Of a stretch of 59,050 nucleotides of DNA, positions 32,299 to 40,534 are shown in pieces (position 1 is the first letter of the stretch; each line of letters begins with the position of its first letter). This DNA comes from Azospirillum sp. 51_20 (GTDB lineage: Bacteria > Pseudomonadota > Alphaproteobacteria > RF32 > CAG-239). A program made the position numbers and the translations under genes. The stretch covers positions 1-59,050 of the forward strand of contig MNTV01000041.1 of assembly GCA_001917175.1 (NCBI GenBank), in the 5' to 3' direction. A model generated the notes under the pieces. That model did no database searches. It saw nothing but the letters and a program-made list of their open reading frames with translations, and was not told the origin of the DNA.

Positions 32299-32613
32299 AT
32301 GCAGACACAAGTTTTGAAAACCGCCGACGGATTCAAGACGGAAGTTACCCTTCGCAGCATTGTCCGGGCTCCTTTTTACAAACACGGCAAAGAAGACGGC
32401 AACATTCTGAAATATCTGGCCGCAACCGCGGACGGAAGTTATTTCGCCTTCTTCATCGACCTGAAAGAAGACGAAGAGATACTGGAGCTTATTTTGTTGG
32501 CGGAAAAAGGCGACAGAGTTGTTTTTGAGTTCCAACAGGGCGAAGAAAAACGTTGCTACGTCAAAGACTTCATCAACCAAACGGCGCACCGGAAACAACT
32601 GCTCCGAGGCTGA
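32299..32613 (+). CDS. hypothetical protein, 104 residues, SD-less leader
   Basis: Single beta-rich domain: TEVTLRSIVRAPFYK, LAATADGSYFAFFIDLKEDE, LLAEKGDRVVFEFQQGEEKR. Looks like an OB- or SH3-like barrel and is a paralogue of the frameshifted gene at 31251. Leader ATTATTAATTTTTTAACACC without SD. Terminator follows. Function unknown; no signal peptide. Confidence 0.6.
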   Translation: MQTQVLKTADGFKTEVTLRSIVRAPFYKHGKEDGNILKYLAATADGSYFAFFIDLKEDEEILELILLAEKGDRVVFEFQQGEEKRCYVKDFINQTAHRKQLLRG

Positions 32614-32629
32614 TTTTTCATCTGCACCG

Positions 32630-32658
32630 CACCTTCCTTAAAACGGAAGGTGTTTTTT
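32630..32658 (+). terminator. terminator after 32299-32613
   Basis: CACCTTCC/GGAAGGTG stem followed by TTTTTT. Confidence 0.85.
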
Positions 32659-32796
32659 GTTGCCATAAACATGCAGTTCAACGCGTTGCATGCGTCTTTC
32701 TTTAAGTTTCCCGCATATCTTTCGCAAAATTCCCTTACGGAAGGCTGTTTACGGAAGGTGTTATTTGTTGCAAAAACGTACGTTGATACGTTGCAT
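32643..32796. repeat. imperfect ~48-bp direct duplication
   Basis: ACGGAAGGTGTTTTTTGTTG ... CGTTGCAT at 32643-32691 is repeated with changes at 32751-32796. The first copy includes half of the terminator stem. Confidence 0.6.
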
Positions 32797-32834
32797 CCCC
32801 CCTTCTTCGCTTTTTCGTCCGTCTCCCGCAAAAT

Positions 32835-33440
32835 TTACTTTTTGCTGACAAAGCGGTTGTCTTTAATGTAAAAACGCCAGGGCTTGTCCTTATACTCTTC
32901 GGCATAATCAATTCCGATCCGCGGACGGGCAACAAAAGGATAACCGCCTTTGCCGGGACTGATCCAGACGGTGTTTCCGCCAAGGTCGATACCGTCATGT
33001 TCGCGGCGGGTAACAGCCAGCGCCTGACAGAGTTTTCCGGGGCCGGTAGTCAGGTTAGCCGGATTTTCGCATTTGCGCCGGCGCATCATCGTTTCCAGCC
33101 CGGACACCGGTTCCAGCGAGCGGATCAGAACGGCGTTGGCGGTTCCTTCCGGCCCGGCCACCACGTTAAACTGATTATACATGCCGTAAACGAAAAAGAC
33201 GTAGGCGCAGCCGCCGGGTTTGAACATGGTTGCCGTCCGCGGCGTTTTCTTGTTCGGCCAGGCATGGCAGGCCTTGTCGCAGCTGCCGATATAAACTTCC
33301 AGTTCGGTAATCATGCCGGCAGTCAGTTCGCCGTCGATTTCGCTGCACAAATAGGCGCCGAGAAGGTGATTTTGCGCCAGTTCAAAAGCGTCCCCCCGAT
33401 AGACGGCCGGAGAGAGGCGGCGGGAAAAATCCGGTTCCAT
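32835..33440 (-). CDS. 3-methyladenine DNA glycosylase (AAG family)
   Basis: Excises alkylated purines from DNA in base-excision repair. 201 residues. The catalytic and intercalation region is ITELEVYIGSCDKACHAWPN (canonical TE-x-EAY-x-G-x-x-DPA-x-H), followed by MFKPGGCAYVFFVYGMYNQF (the G-x-x-YVY-x-x-YG-x-x-x-x-x-N motif) and LTTGPGKLCQALAV. Complete. SD AGGAAAAAAC before the ATG at 33440. Stands alone on the minus strand among plus-strand small genes. Confidence 0.94.
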   Translation of the reverse strand: MEPDFSRRLSPAVYRGDAFELAQNHLLGAYLCSEIDGELTAGMITELEVYIGSCDKACHAWPNKKTPRTATMFKPGGCAYVFFVYGMYNQFNVVAGPEGTANAVLIRSLEPVSGLETMMRRRKCENPANLTTGPGKLCQALAVTRREHDGIDLGGNTVWISPGKGGYPFVARPRIGIDYAEEYKDKPWRFYIKDNRFVSKK

Positions 33441-33626
33441 GTTTTTTCCTTTCTGTTTATGTTTGCATCGCTGAGTTTACGGCATTTTTTATAAAAAAAC
33501 AACCGTCCCTCTTTCTCCCTTTCGGAAACAGGCATCCCCGCCCGAACCGGGTGTTCCCAGGCCACACATAAGCCGGTTAAATTCGGAACCGGAAACCGGA
33601 CATTTCCCGTCCGACCGGGATTTCTA

Positions 33627-33730
33627 AAACAGCTGCAAACCCGGCGTTTTGACCATGATCAAAGCGCGGGGCAGCGTTGTCGCGACACCTTAAGCGTTCA
33701 GCCGCGGGCAAACTCGGGAGATTCTGTCAG
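33627..33730. ncRNA. candidate structured element, copy 1 (degenerate)
   Basis: AACAGCTGCAAACC ... TTTTGACCATG ... GCAGCGTTGTCGCGACACC and TTAAGCGTTCA align without large gaps to 44375-44460 at about 70 percent of positions. The CAAAC/GTTTG hairpin is partly kept; the second hairpin is weakened. Strand unknown. Lies in an otherwise empty stretch (33441-33760). Confidence 0.45.
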
Positions 33731-33760
33731 GCATATAATAAAATTTTTTCTCATTTCCCC

Positions 33761-33788
33761 TTGACTTCCGTTTTTAACTTTATATATT
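33761..33788 (+). promoter_or_regulatory. promoter of 33843
   Basis: TTGACT, 16-nt spacer, TATATT; 5' UTR contains ATTATTAACAATTAAATTC. Confidence 0.75.
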
Positions 33789-33842
33789 GGTGTGCTCAAT
33801 TTGATTATTGGATTATTATTAACAATTAAATTCATATTGCTT

Positions 33843-34373
33843 ATGATTGAAAAATTACTGTTCTTTTTAATGTATTTGTGGGCTTTGGGTAATTTTACCG
33901 CAGCTTTGTCCGTTATTCTTTACCGCACCGTTAAACCCCCGCACCGGCAAAAACAATGGCACAACCTGGTTCAAGGCAGCATGTTTTTGAATATGGGCGC
34001 CGTTTTGCTGATTTCCGGCGGAACATTGCAGCATTTTTATCTGTGGCTGCTGATGACGGCAAACCTGTTTCTCGCTTCGTGGTGCGTTCGCATAATGCGC
34101 CATCGTTACGAAACGCGGCTGAAAGACCAAAAACTGACTTTTCGGATCGTCCGGGTTAAGCACAACACGGCTCACGGAACGGTAGAAATTGACGGAATCC
34201 GCTATCGCGCTTACATTCCTCCGGTATGGGTAAAAGAACATCTGGATGAAAGCGGCCGGCTGTTTCCGGGAACTTACAAAAGATATCAGGCGCAAACGGT
34301 GCAAAAAGCGCGGTTCAAGCGTTTTGTTCCGGTTTACGGCAACGAGGACAGACCGCTGGTCGAACTCGGCTGA
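33843..34373 (+). CDS. membrane protein, 176 residues, SD-less leader
   Basis: I chose the ATG at 33843; the 33792 start lies in the promoter leader. N-terminal hydrophobic half with two to three helices (LLFFLMYLWALGNFTAALSV, LNMGAVLLISGGTLQHFYLW, LLMTANLFLASW), then a basic soluble domain (FRIVRVKHNTAHGTVEIDG, RYRAYIPPVWVKEHLDESGR). The last part looks like a small beta domain with a regular YIPP motif. Unknown family. Convergent with the ankyrin gene and ended by a shared terminator. Confidence 0.65.
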   Translation: MIEKLLFFLMYLWALGNFTAALSVILYRTVKPPHRQKQWHNLVQGSMFLNMGAVLLISGGTLQHFYLWLLMTANLFLASWCVRIMRHRYETRLKDQKLTFRIVRVKHNTAHGTVEIDGIRYRAYIPPVWVKEHLDESGRLFPGTYKRYQAQTVQKARFKRFVPVYGNEDRPLVELG

Positions 34374-34400
34374 TATTCTTACTAAGACTGAAATTCAAGA

Positions 34401-34435
34401 AAGGGAGCGGCAGGAACCGCCCCCTTTTTATTTTT
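34401..34435 (+). terminator. terminator between convergent genes
   Basis: AAGGGAGCGG/CCGCCCCCTT stem followed by TTTATTTTT on the plus strand. Confidence 0.85.
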
Positions 34436-35159
34436 CTAAATCTCCGGTTCCCGCTTTTTTCGTCTTCGGCAACAACCGGCGCAAATCCGGCCGCCAGCCG
34501 ATTTTATAATTGCCGCGCAAATAGTCGGCGGCCGTTTTTCCCGTCTGATCGGCAATGTTCCCGTCCGCACCGAGAGCCAGCAGCCGTTTTATGTTCCGGG
34601 GAAAACTTCCGTAGCAGGCCGCGGCACACAAGGCCGTCATTCCCTCAAAATTTTTCCCGTTTAATTCACAGCCTTTTTCCAACAGCAGTTCCAGCAATTC
34701 GGAACAATGATAAAAACAGGCCGCCACCGTCAACAGCGGACTGCCGTCGTCCAGACAGACTTTCGGGTCGGCGCCGGCATTCAGCAGTTCGTTTACGATT
34801 TCCGGCCGATTGCGATAAAAAACCGCGGCCATCAGCGGATTTTTGCGCAAATCCCCGTCACCGGCGAGCGACGCGCCGGCTTTGATCAGTTCGCGGATCA
34901 CCGGCAGCGGCTGCCGCCGCGACAAAGCCGCAACCAGAGGCGGTTCGCCGAATACGCCGACATGATTGACGTCGGCGCCTTCCCGGAGCAAACGCCGGAT
35001 GATCCGCAGCGGCACTTTACGGTGATTTTTAAGCGCATAATGCAACGCCGCCGTTTTGTTTTCCCGGCGCATAAGCGATTTCCACGCAAGCTTTCTCCCC
35101 GTCAGATAAACAATTCCGGAGAAAATCGCGCCAATGCATAAAAAAACGGACAATTCCAT
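34428..35159 (-). CDS. membrane-anchored ankyrin-repeat protein
   Basis: 243 residues. Residues 1-20 form a membrane anchor (MELSVFLCIGAIFSGIVYLT); the rest are about five ankyrin repeats (IRRLLREGADVNHVGVFGE, VIRELIKAGASLAGDGDLRK, IVNELLNAGADPKVCLDDG, LLELLLEKGCELNGKNFEGM, IKRLLALGADGNIADQTGKT) with the G-x-TPL helix pairs. An interaction scaffold facing the cytoplasm or periplasm. Such proteins are often expanded in host-associated bacteria. Function not deducible. Confidence 0.88.
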   Translation of the reverse strand: MELSVFLCIGAIFSGIVYLTGRKLAWKSLMRRENKTAALHYALKNHRKVPLRIIRRLLREGADVNHVGVFGEPPLVAALSRRQPLPVIRELIKAGASLAGDGDLRKNPLMAAVFYRNRPEIVNELLNAGADPKVCLDDGSPLLTVAACFYHCSELLELLLEKGCELNGKNFEGMTALCAAACYGSFPRNIKRLLALGADGNIADQTGKTAADYLRGNYKIGWRPDLRRLLPKTKKAGTGDLEK

Positions 35160-35278
35160 AACTTCTTCCTCTTAAGCGGACAATTGTAACCCCGGCAGAG
35201 TTTTTTTAAAGCAAAAACTTGTTTCGGCATTTTCTTTGTGTTATCTTTTCCACAGTTTTTACCAAGAAGCTCAACATC

Positions 35279-35818
35279 ATGAAAAGAATCATCATTTTCA
35301 GACACGGCGAATACGACGGCAGCGGAGAGCTTGACGCCGACGGCGCAAAGGCGGTTTTCGCCCGGGCAAAGCTGATCCGGCGGGAAACGGGCCGCGCCGC
35401 AACGGTTTTCACTTCTCCGGTACTCCGGTGCAGACAGACGGCACGGGTGATCGCGCTGGCAATGGACGGGGCTGAAACCGAAGACGAGGAACTGCTGGCG
35501 GAAAATTGTTCCGACCGGGCGCATGAGTGCAAAAACAGACTGATTGCCCTGGCCGAAAGGCAGGACGGCGACACGATCGCAGCCGTTTCGCACGAACCCA
35601 ATGTCAGGCGGATGTTTAACGTCAGCCTGCGTCCGGGAACCGAAATTATGTTTGAAGCGGACGACTGGCGGCAGATTTTCGACCGCCCGGCTCAAAACCT
35701 CATTTCCCGAGTTCAAAACTTTTCCGAAGAATATTTCAGAAGTTATTTCATACCTGAATGCGGTGAAGAAGATTTGGCAAAACTGCGGGGGCTCGACTTT
35801 CTGGCCGGGCGTCTGTAA
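35279..35818 (+). CDS. histidine phosphatase family protein (SixA-like)
   Basis: 179 residues from the ATG at 35279. MKRIIIFRHGEYDGSGELDA holds the catalytic RHG, SPVLRCRQTARVIA the second conserved Arg, and AAVSHEPNVRRM the second catalytic His; short like SixA, which dephosphorylates phosphohistidine on phosphotransferase-type proteins. The C-terminal ~45 residues (PAQNLISRVQNFSEEYFRSY onward) are an extension not seen in SixA. Not near a sensor kinase. Terminator follows. Confidence 0.85.
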   Translation: MKRIIIFRHGEYDGSGELDADGAKAVFARAKLIRRETGRAATVFTSPVLRCRQTARVIALAMDGAETEDEELLAENCSDRAHECKNRLIALAERQDGDTIAAVSHEPNVRRMFNVSLRPGTEIMFEADDWRQIFDRPAQNLISRVQNFSEEYFRSYFIPECGEEDLAKLRGLDFLAGRL

Positions 35819-35834
35819 AAAACCGGTTTTTCAC

Positions 35835-35874
35835 AAAAAAAGAGCCGGACCGCAAAGGTCCCGCTCTTTTTTTT
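35835..35874. terminator. bidirectional terminator
   Basis: AAAAAGAGCCGGACC / GGTCCCGCTCTTTTT with a T or A run on each side, between convergent genes. Confidence 0.9.
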
Positions 35875-35897
35875 ATCGGTTTAACGGCCGTTGCATG

Positions 35898-36473
35898 CTA
35901 CCGACGGGCAAATTTGCCGGTCCGTTCGCGACGACGCCGCTTTTTCGGATTTTCCCGCATTTCTCCCTCAAACGGCGGGAAATACGGCACCAGTTCGTTG
36001 TTGAACTTCATGTTCACCCGCCAGCCGTGCGCATCCTGAGGATTGGGATCGCCGGCGCGGCGTTTTTCGCGAATCCGCATAAATTCGCCGATCGGCGCAT
36101 AGTCGGGCATGTCTTCCGACATTCCCCGCAGGGTACCGGGCACATACCTCATCCGCGGCATCAACGACTGAGCCAGCAGCGCATTGACCGGACCGCTGAA
36201 GGTCACTTCCGCCCCGTCACCGTCTTCCTTGTCCTGTATCAGATATTCGTATCCGCTGCAGGCGGTGATGATCCGCATATATCCCTGTCCGAGCAGCACC
36301 AGCGTGTTGTTTACCGAACGTCCGGGCTCCATGAGGGTGATATGACCGCATTCTTCGTCGCCGTCAATATTCCAGCGTTTGCCGTCGCCCATGCGAATTT
36401 TATACATCAGAACTTTGGTGGTCTGCGTAATTTCAAAGCGGAAAAAGCTTTGGGTGAATTCTTTCTTTTCCAT
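35898..36473 (-). CDS. hypothetical protein, 191 residues
   Basis: Mixed alpha/beta protein with a beta-rich first half (FFRFEITQTTKVLMYKIRMG, WNIDGDEECGHITLMEPGRS, EYLIQDKEDGDGAEVTFSG) and a very basic, disordered C-terminus (NPKKRRRRERTGKFARR) that could bind nucleic acid. No signal peptide. Leader is AATTATTAACCAATTAAAAA then ATG with no SD, nearly the same as that of the gene at 30301; TATACT is a possible -10. Family unknown. Confidence 0.65.
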   Translation of the reverse strand: MEKKEFTQSFFRFEITQTTKVLMYKIRMGDGKRWNIDGDEECGHITLMEPGRSVNNTLVLLGQGYMRIITACSGYEYLIQDKEDGDGAEVTFSGPVNALLAQSLMPRMRYVPGTLRGMSEDMPDYAPIGEFMRIREKRRAGDPNPQDAHGWRVNMKFNNELVPYFPPFEGEMRENPKKRRRRERTGKFARR

Positions 36474-36574
36474 ACGATTGTTTTTAATTGGTTAATAATT
36501 CTGTTGACGAAATCAGTATAACCGCAAAAAACAATTAAAGCAAGAATTTTGTCAAAAAATCGGACAGAAAACAG

Positions 36575-37369
36575 TCACCGCCATTCAATCGACACAATTT
36601 CCGGCACGCTGCAAAAACGCACCGGCAGAATACTGGTACCGAGCCCGACCGAGGTAATCAGCCGGCGGCCGTTTTCCTCCTTTAGCCCGCGCAGATATTT
36701 CTGTCCGTAACGGGAATTGGCTATCGGCGCACCGAAACCGGGAACATAAACCTGCCCGCCGTGGGTATGGCCGGCCAGCGTCAGCACCGTTTGCGCGGGA
36801 ACTTCGGGAAAAACGTCCGGCGAGTGGGAAAGCAAAACCGCAGCACCGACAGCGCCGGACAAAGCGCGGCCGACGTCCGGACGGCCGGTCGAAACGTCTT
36901 CCACCCCGCCGAGATAAAAGGAAATGCCCTGATAATCAATCTGCCGGCCGTCATTTTGCAAAACCATGATGCCGCGGGCGGCAAGCGCCGCCGCCATCTC
37001 TTTCTTGCCGTACCATTCGTCATGGTTGCCGAGCACGGCAAAGACACCGGCCGGAGCTTTTATTTCCGCCAGACCGGCGGCTATTTCTTCCGCCGGCATC
37101 GATACCGACCGCAAATGACCTTTGGCAAAATCGCCGCCCAAAAGCACTATATCCGGCTTTTCGGCATTGATGGCCGCCACGATTTTACGCAGCCTTTCCT
37201 TTGAACCCGGAGTCAGATGGAAATCGGAGGCAAAAACCATTTTCAGCCCCTTCATGTCCGGCGCTTCCAGCTGATAGCGGCTGACCCGGAGCAAGCGCGG
37301 TTCCACCGCAAAAACCCATATCAGCAGCAAAGCTTCAATAAGCACCAGAGCCGTCAGCAGTTTCATCAT
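36575..37369 (-). CDS. membrane-anchored metallophosphoesterase (YkuE/YaeI-like)
   Basis: 264 residues. The first ATG after the upstream gene (37369, MMKLLTALVLIEALLLIWVF) gives an N-terminal membrane anchor. All five phosphoesterase blocks are present: ASDFHLTP, GGDFAKG, LGNHDEWYG, LLSHSPD and LAGHTHGGQ. Relatives dephosphorylate lipid intermediates or nucleotides at the membrane (YaeI, YkuE, LpxH-like). Substrate unknown. It begins 4 bp after the kinase gene, so the two are an operon. Confidence 0.92.
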   Translation of the reverse strand: MMKLLTALVLIEALLLIWVFAVEPRLLRVSRYQLEAPDMKGLKMVFASDFHLTPGSKERLRKIVAAINAEKPDIVLLGGDFAKGHLRSVSMPAEEIAAGLAEIKAPAGVFAVLGNHDEWYGKKEMAAALAARGIMVLQNDGRQIDYQGISFYLGGVEDVSTGRPDVGRALSGAVGAAVLLSHSPDVFPEVPAQTVLTLAGHTHGGQVYVPGFGAPIANSRYGQKYLRGLKEENGRRLITSVGLGTSILPVRFCSVPEIVSIEWR

Positions 37370-37373
37370 TTTT

Positions 37374-37871
37374 TTATTTCTTTCCCCAAAAATTCGTATC
37401 ATAAAATTTGACGACAGGATAATTTTCGGCCGCGGAAATTTCTTCATACTGCGGCCAAAAGCGTTCAAAACAGGCGCGATCGATCAAAAGCGAATCATCG
37501 TCTTCGGCATTGCGCGCAAGCACCCGGGCCAGCGCTGTTTCCCTGTCGCAGCGCAGCTGATGGAAAACGACGTCTTCGGTCAGCTTCCGCGCCCGTTCAT
37601 ACGCCCGGCGCCGCGCTTCCCTGCTCCAAAAACCGTAATCGAGAATCGCGTGAGCGCCGGCTTTTACCGTCTGCTCCGCCAGCTTCCAGATCAAAGCGTC
37701 AACCCGCTGCCAGGCATCGCGAAACTCCTCTTCCGGCAGATTTCGTCCGTACAGGGCATGCATAAACCCGTCATGGGTAAAACGCACCGCCGGCAATTCG
37801 CGCTCAAGCCGCCGGGCGAAAAAGGTTTTGCCGAATCCCATATAACCGACGATCAGATGAACCGCCGCCAT
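37374..37871 (-). CDS. small P-loop kinase (AAA_33-like)
   Basis: 165 residues. Walker A GYMGFGKT (9-16), then FTHDGFMHALYG (substrate-binding Asp), AILDYGFWSREARRRAYERA and CDRETALARVLARN with a lid-type Arg pair. Resembles the AAA_33 and chloramphenicol-phosphotransferase-like kinases of small molecules. Complete domain with no extension. The start MAAVHLIVGYMGFGKT is the usual one. In a run with a membrane protein upstream (3 bp) and the phosphoesterase downstream (4 bp), which suggests a kinase/phosphatase pair acting on a common small molecule (inference). Confidence 0.8.
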   Translation of the reverse strand: MAAVHLIVGYMGFGKTFFARRLERELPAVRFTHDGFMHALYGRNLPEEEFRDAWQRVDALIWKLAEQTVKAGAHAILDYGFWSREARRRAYERARKLTEDVVFHQLRCDRETALARVLARNAEDDDSLLIDRACFERFWPQYEEISAAENYPVVKFYDTNFWGKK

Positions 37872-37874
37872 TTT

Positions 37875-38321
37875 CTATGCGCCGTCCCGCGCGGCGACCT
37901 GTTCCAGTTTGTGACGGATTTCCGCATAACGGTCGTTTTTCAGATATTTCCAACACCGTTTAAGCGTATCCGCCGCGGCAAGCGGCGAGGTCCGGTCCAG
38001 ATTGTATCCCTGCTCCAGCAGCCTTTCCAGGCAGTAGTAGTTGCCGATAAACGACAAAGCGATCCCGATTCCGTAACCGACGTGTTTGAAATCAAACAGC
38101 GGATAGTAACCGACCTCGCTGTCAAACAAGCGGCAGGCGACGGCCAGTCCCAGCACCCAGAGCAGCCCTTCTTTGACCATTCCGCGAAAGAAAAAACCGA
38201 ACGGTCCGATGAGTAAAAACAGCCAGCTGAACCCCGGCCTGATTTTTCGCGTTTTGCCGGTTTCCGGATTATAAAGGATCAGATTGCGCAAATCTACCGC
38301 GCTTTCCCGGTTCGTGTCCAT
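37875..38321 (-). CDS. DUF2628-like membrane protein
   Basis: About 148 residues. I prefer the ATG at 38321: the SD GAGGG is nine nt away, against three nt for 38327. A short N-terminal segment (LILYNPETGKTRKIRPGFSW) is followed by two or three membrane helices (LFLLIGPFGFFFRGMVKEGL and LLWVLGLAVACRLFD, then YGIGIALSFIGNYYCLERLL) and a cytoplasmic helical tail. The pattern resembles the DUF2628 group of unknown membrane proteins, which also have a G-x-SW-x-A-F/L-F-P and a GY-x-L-x-x-x motif. First gene of a three-gene operon. Confidence 0.6.
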   Translation of the reverse strand: MDTNRESAVDLRNLILYNPETGKTRKIRPGFSWLFLLIGPFGFFFRGMVKEGLLWVLGLAVACRLFDSEVGYYPLFDFKHVGYGIGIALSFIGNYYCLERLLEQGYNLDRTSPLAAADTLKRCWKYLKNDRYAEIRHKLEQVAARDGA

Positions 38322-38487
38322 TTTCATTTTCCCTCATGATACAAAAACACCGATATTTGAAACATTATCAGTTCTTCGTCTGCCGATCAACCGCTTTGTT
38401 GAAAAAAACGGCTGACGACGAAAAATGATGACTTTTAAAAATTTTTCGGTTATAATGCAGCCCGTGTTTTAACAAAGACTAAGACTG

Positions 38488-39141
38488 ATGAAAAAAATTG
38501 TATCGGCGGAAGAAGCCGGAAAAATGATCCGCGAAAACTGCTCGCTGATGGTCGGCGGCTTTTTGCGCTGCGGCACCCCCGTAAAAGTTATTGAAGAAAT
38601 CATAAAAAACAAAACCGGCAACCTGACCCTGATTGCCAACGACACTTCTTATCCCGAACATGACCGCGGCCGGCTGATTGCCAACCGGCTGGTTAAAAAG
38701 GCGATCGTCGGCCATATCGGCACCAACCCCGAAACCGGCCGCCAGATGAACGCCGGCGAACTGGAGGTGGAACTGGTGCCGCTGGGAACGCTGGCCGAAA
38801 GAATCCGCTGCGGCGGCGCCGGACTCGGCGGTTTTCTGACACCGACGGGTGTCGGCACGGTGGTGGAAAAAGGCAAAACCGTAATTGAACAGGACGGCCG
38901 CAAATACCTGCTGGAAAAACCGCTTCGGGCAGATGTGGCACTGGTTTACGCCGGCAAGGCCGACCGCTTCGGCAACCTGTTTCTCGACGGCACCACCCGC
39001 AATTACAATCCGGTGATGGCCACCGCCGCCGAAACCGTCATCGCCGAAGTCGACGAACTTTGCGACGAGCCGCTTAATCCGGCAGAAATCACCATTCCCG
39101 GAATTTTCATCGACTATATCGTCAAATCTAACGAGGATTAA
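38488..39141 (+). CDS. atoD: acetate/butyrate CoA-transferase alpha subunit
   Basis: 217 residues. LMVGGFLRCGTPVKVIEEI is the glycine-rich CoA-binding start of family I CoA-transferases, followed by HDRGRLIANRLVKKAIVGHI, and RGGFLTP-type segment GGFLTPTGVGTVV. Acts with the beta subunit 2 bp downstream to move CoA between short-chain acids or acetoacetate; the substrate preference cannot be told from sequence. Complete. Leader lacks a strong SD (AAAGACTAAGACTG). Confidence 0.9.
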   Translation: MKKIVSAEEAGKMIRENCSLMVGGFLRCGTPVKVIEEIIKNKTGNLTLIANDTSYPEHDRGRLIANRLVKKAIVGHIGTNPETGRQMNAGELEVELVPLGTLAERIRCGGAGLGGFLTPTGVGTVVEKGKTVIEQDGRKYLLEKPLRADVALVYAGKADRFGNLFLDGTTRNYNPVMATAAETVIAEVDELCDEPLNPAEITIPGIFIDYIVKSNED

Positions 39142-39142
39142 C

Positions 39143-39817
39143 ATGCTTTCCAAAGAACAATGCCGCGAAATCATCGCCCGCCGGGTGGCAAAGGAATTTG
39201 CCGAAGGCGACGTCATCACTCTGGGCATCGGCCTGCCGACGGAAGTCGCCAATTACATTCCGCACAATATGCATGTCATTTTTCAGTCGGAAAACGGCTT
39301 GCTCGGGGTCGGCCCGCATGACGGCGCCGCCGGCGACAACCCGAAAGTTACCAATGCCGGCGGAATCGCGGTAACGACCAAACCGGGCGCCGTGTTTTTC
39401 GACTCGCCCGCCGCTTTTACCATGATCCGCGGAGGACACGTCAACGCCACCGTTCTCGGCGCCCTGCAGGTTGACGAACAAGGCAACCTGGCCAACTGGA
39501 TGATTCCCGGCGCCTTCGTCCCCGGCATGGGCGGCGCCATGGACCTGGTAGTCGGCGCCAAAAGAGTGATCATCGCCATGGAACATACCAGCAAAGGCGC
39601 GCCGCGGATTGTTGAAAAATGCACCCTGCCGCTGACGGCGGCAAACGAAGTCGACCTGATCGTCACCGAACGCGGCGTAATCGAGGTTACACCCGAGGGG
39701 CTGGTGCTGAAAGAAATCAATCCGGCGTTTTCGCTTGAGGAAGTGATCGCCTCCACCGGCGCCCGGCTGATCATCGACGAGCGGTTGAAAGAGCTCAGTC
39801 TGCCGGAAGCCGTCTGA
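39143..39817 (+). CDS. atoA: acetate/butyrate CoA-transferase beta subunit
   Basis: 224 residues. The catalytic Glu is in FQSENGLLGVGPHDGAAGDN (canonical SENG-x-x-G-x-G), preceded by LGIGLPTEVANYI and followed by DMIRGG-type MIRGGHVNATVLGALQVD. Forms a heterotetramer with the alpha subunit encoded just upstream. SD GAGGATTAAC. No other acid-metabolism genes lie nearby. Suggests fermentation of, or growth on, short-chain acids, as in many gut bacteria. Confidence 0.93.
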   Translation: MLSKEQCREIIARRVAKEFAEGDVITLGIGLPTEVANYIPHNMHVIFQSENGLLGVGPHDGAAGDNPKVTNAGGIAVTTKPGAVFFDSPAAFTMIRGGHVNATVLGALQVDEQGNLANWMIPGAFVPGMGGAMDLVVGAKRVIIAMEHTSKGAPRIVEKCTLPLTAANEVDLIVTERGVIEVTPEGLVLKEINPAFSLEEVIASTGARLIIDERLKELSLPEAV

Positions 39818-39875
39818 GCCTGCCGGCTGAAACGCAGAGTTGAAAAAACGCGGACAAGCATCGTTTTTTCATAAA

Positions 39876-40000
39876 CTTCCACCGGCTAATGCCGATGATA
39901 TTAACCATTCCGAACCTCAAATGCCCGGTCCGAAGCTGCGCAAGCCTTACGGCCGAGCCGGCATGTCTGCATCTACCTGCTTACGCAGACGTTCGAATCA
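39876..40000 (+). repeat. dispersed palindromic intergenic repeat, copy B
   Basis: Same family as 15845-15970 (opposite orientation) and 45706-45828. It ends at GTTCGAATCATAAAAA next to the terminator stem that follows the BOF gene. Confidence 0.85.
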
Positions 40001-40007
40001 TAAAAAG

Positions 40008-40036
40008 AGCCCCCGGTCAGACCGGGGGCTTTTTTG
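40008..40036. terminator. terminator, bidirectional
   Basis: AGCCCCCGGT/ACCGGGGGCT with a cag loop; TTTTTT on the plus side and TCTTTTTA on the minus side, where it ends the BOF gene. Confidence 0.9.
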
Positions 40037-40044
40037 TCTGCCGT

Positions 40045-40395
40045 TTACTTAACCAGACGAATAATGTCAACTTCAATGTCGGTCGGTTTCACCATATGGG
40101 TATCGACTTCGCCCTGAATTTCCACTTTGTCGTCGGGTCCGACGGTCAGGCCGTTCCAGTCGTCGTCGTCAATTTCGATTTTGATTGAACCGCTGTCATC
40201 TTTGAACATATATTCCTCGCTGCCGAGACTGCTTTCGATATATCCCTGCAAAACGACATAGCTCTCGTCCGGCATTTCCTTGGCTTCGGCCACCGTAGCG
40301 GCATTATTTTTGGACGGGCCGGAAAATCCGGCCGACGCCGGCAGCGCCAGACCGGACAGCAATAAAACGGCTAAGGCAGTTTTCAGATTTTTCAT
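40045..40395 (-). CDS. BOF (bacterial OB-fold) periplasmic protein, YgiW/YdeI-like
   Basis: 116 residues. Residues 1-22 are a signal peptide (LLLSGLALPASA). The mature OB fold shows the family pattern VVLQGYIESSLGSEEYMFKD, SGSIKIEIDDDDWNG, VGPDDKVEIQGEVD. Family members respond to envelope stress, cationic peptides and metals, and may bind small cationic ligands. SD AACGGAGGTTAAC. The terminator follows 8 bp after the stop. Confidence 0.92.
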   Translation of the reverse strand: MKNLKTALAVLLLSGLALPASAGFSGPSKNNAATVAEAKEMPDESYVVLQGYIESSLGSEEYMFKDDSGSIKIEIDDDDWNGLTVGPDDKVEIQGEVDTHMVKPTDIEVDIIRLVK

Positions 40396-40493
40396 GTTAA
40401 CCTCCGTTAAAATACAATGCCTCTATAAGATATACCGGCAAAAAACAAAAACAACCGTCCTTTTGCCGATTTGACGCTTCGGTTTAAAAAACA

Positions 40494-40533
40494 GAAAGCC
40501 TGACCGTCCGGTTAAGGACGACAGGCTTTCTTA
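40494..40533 (-). terminator. terminator after 40535-40906
   Basis: AGAAAGCCTGTCGTCC pairs with GGACGGTCAGGCTTTCT and is followed by TTTTTT on the minus strand. Confidence 0.8.
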
Positions 40534-40534
40534 C

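Noticed and set aside
39840..40052. 70-codon ORF with PPANADDINHSEPQMPGPKL
   Set aside because: Translation of dispersed repeat copy B; not a gene.
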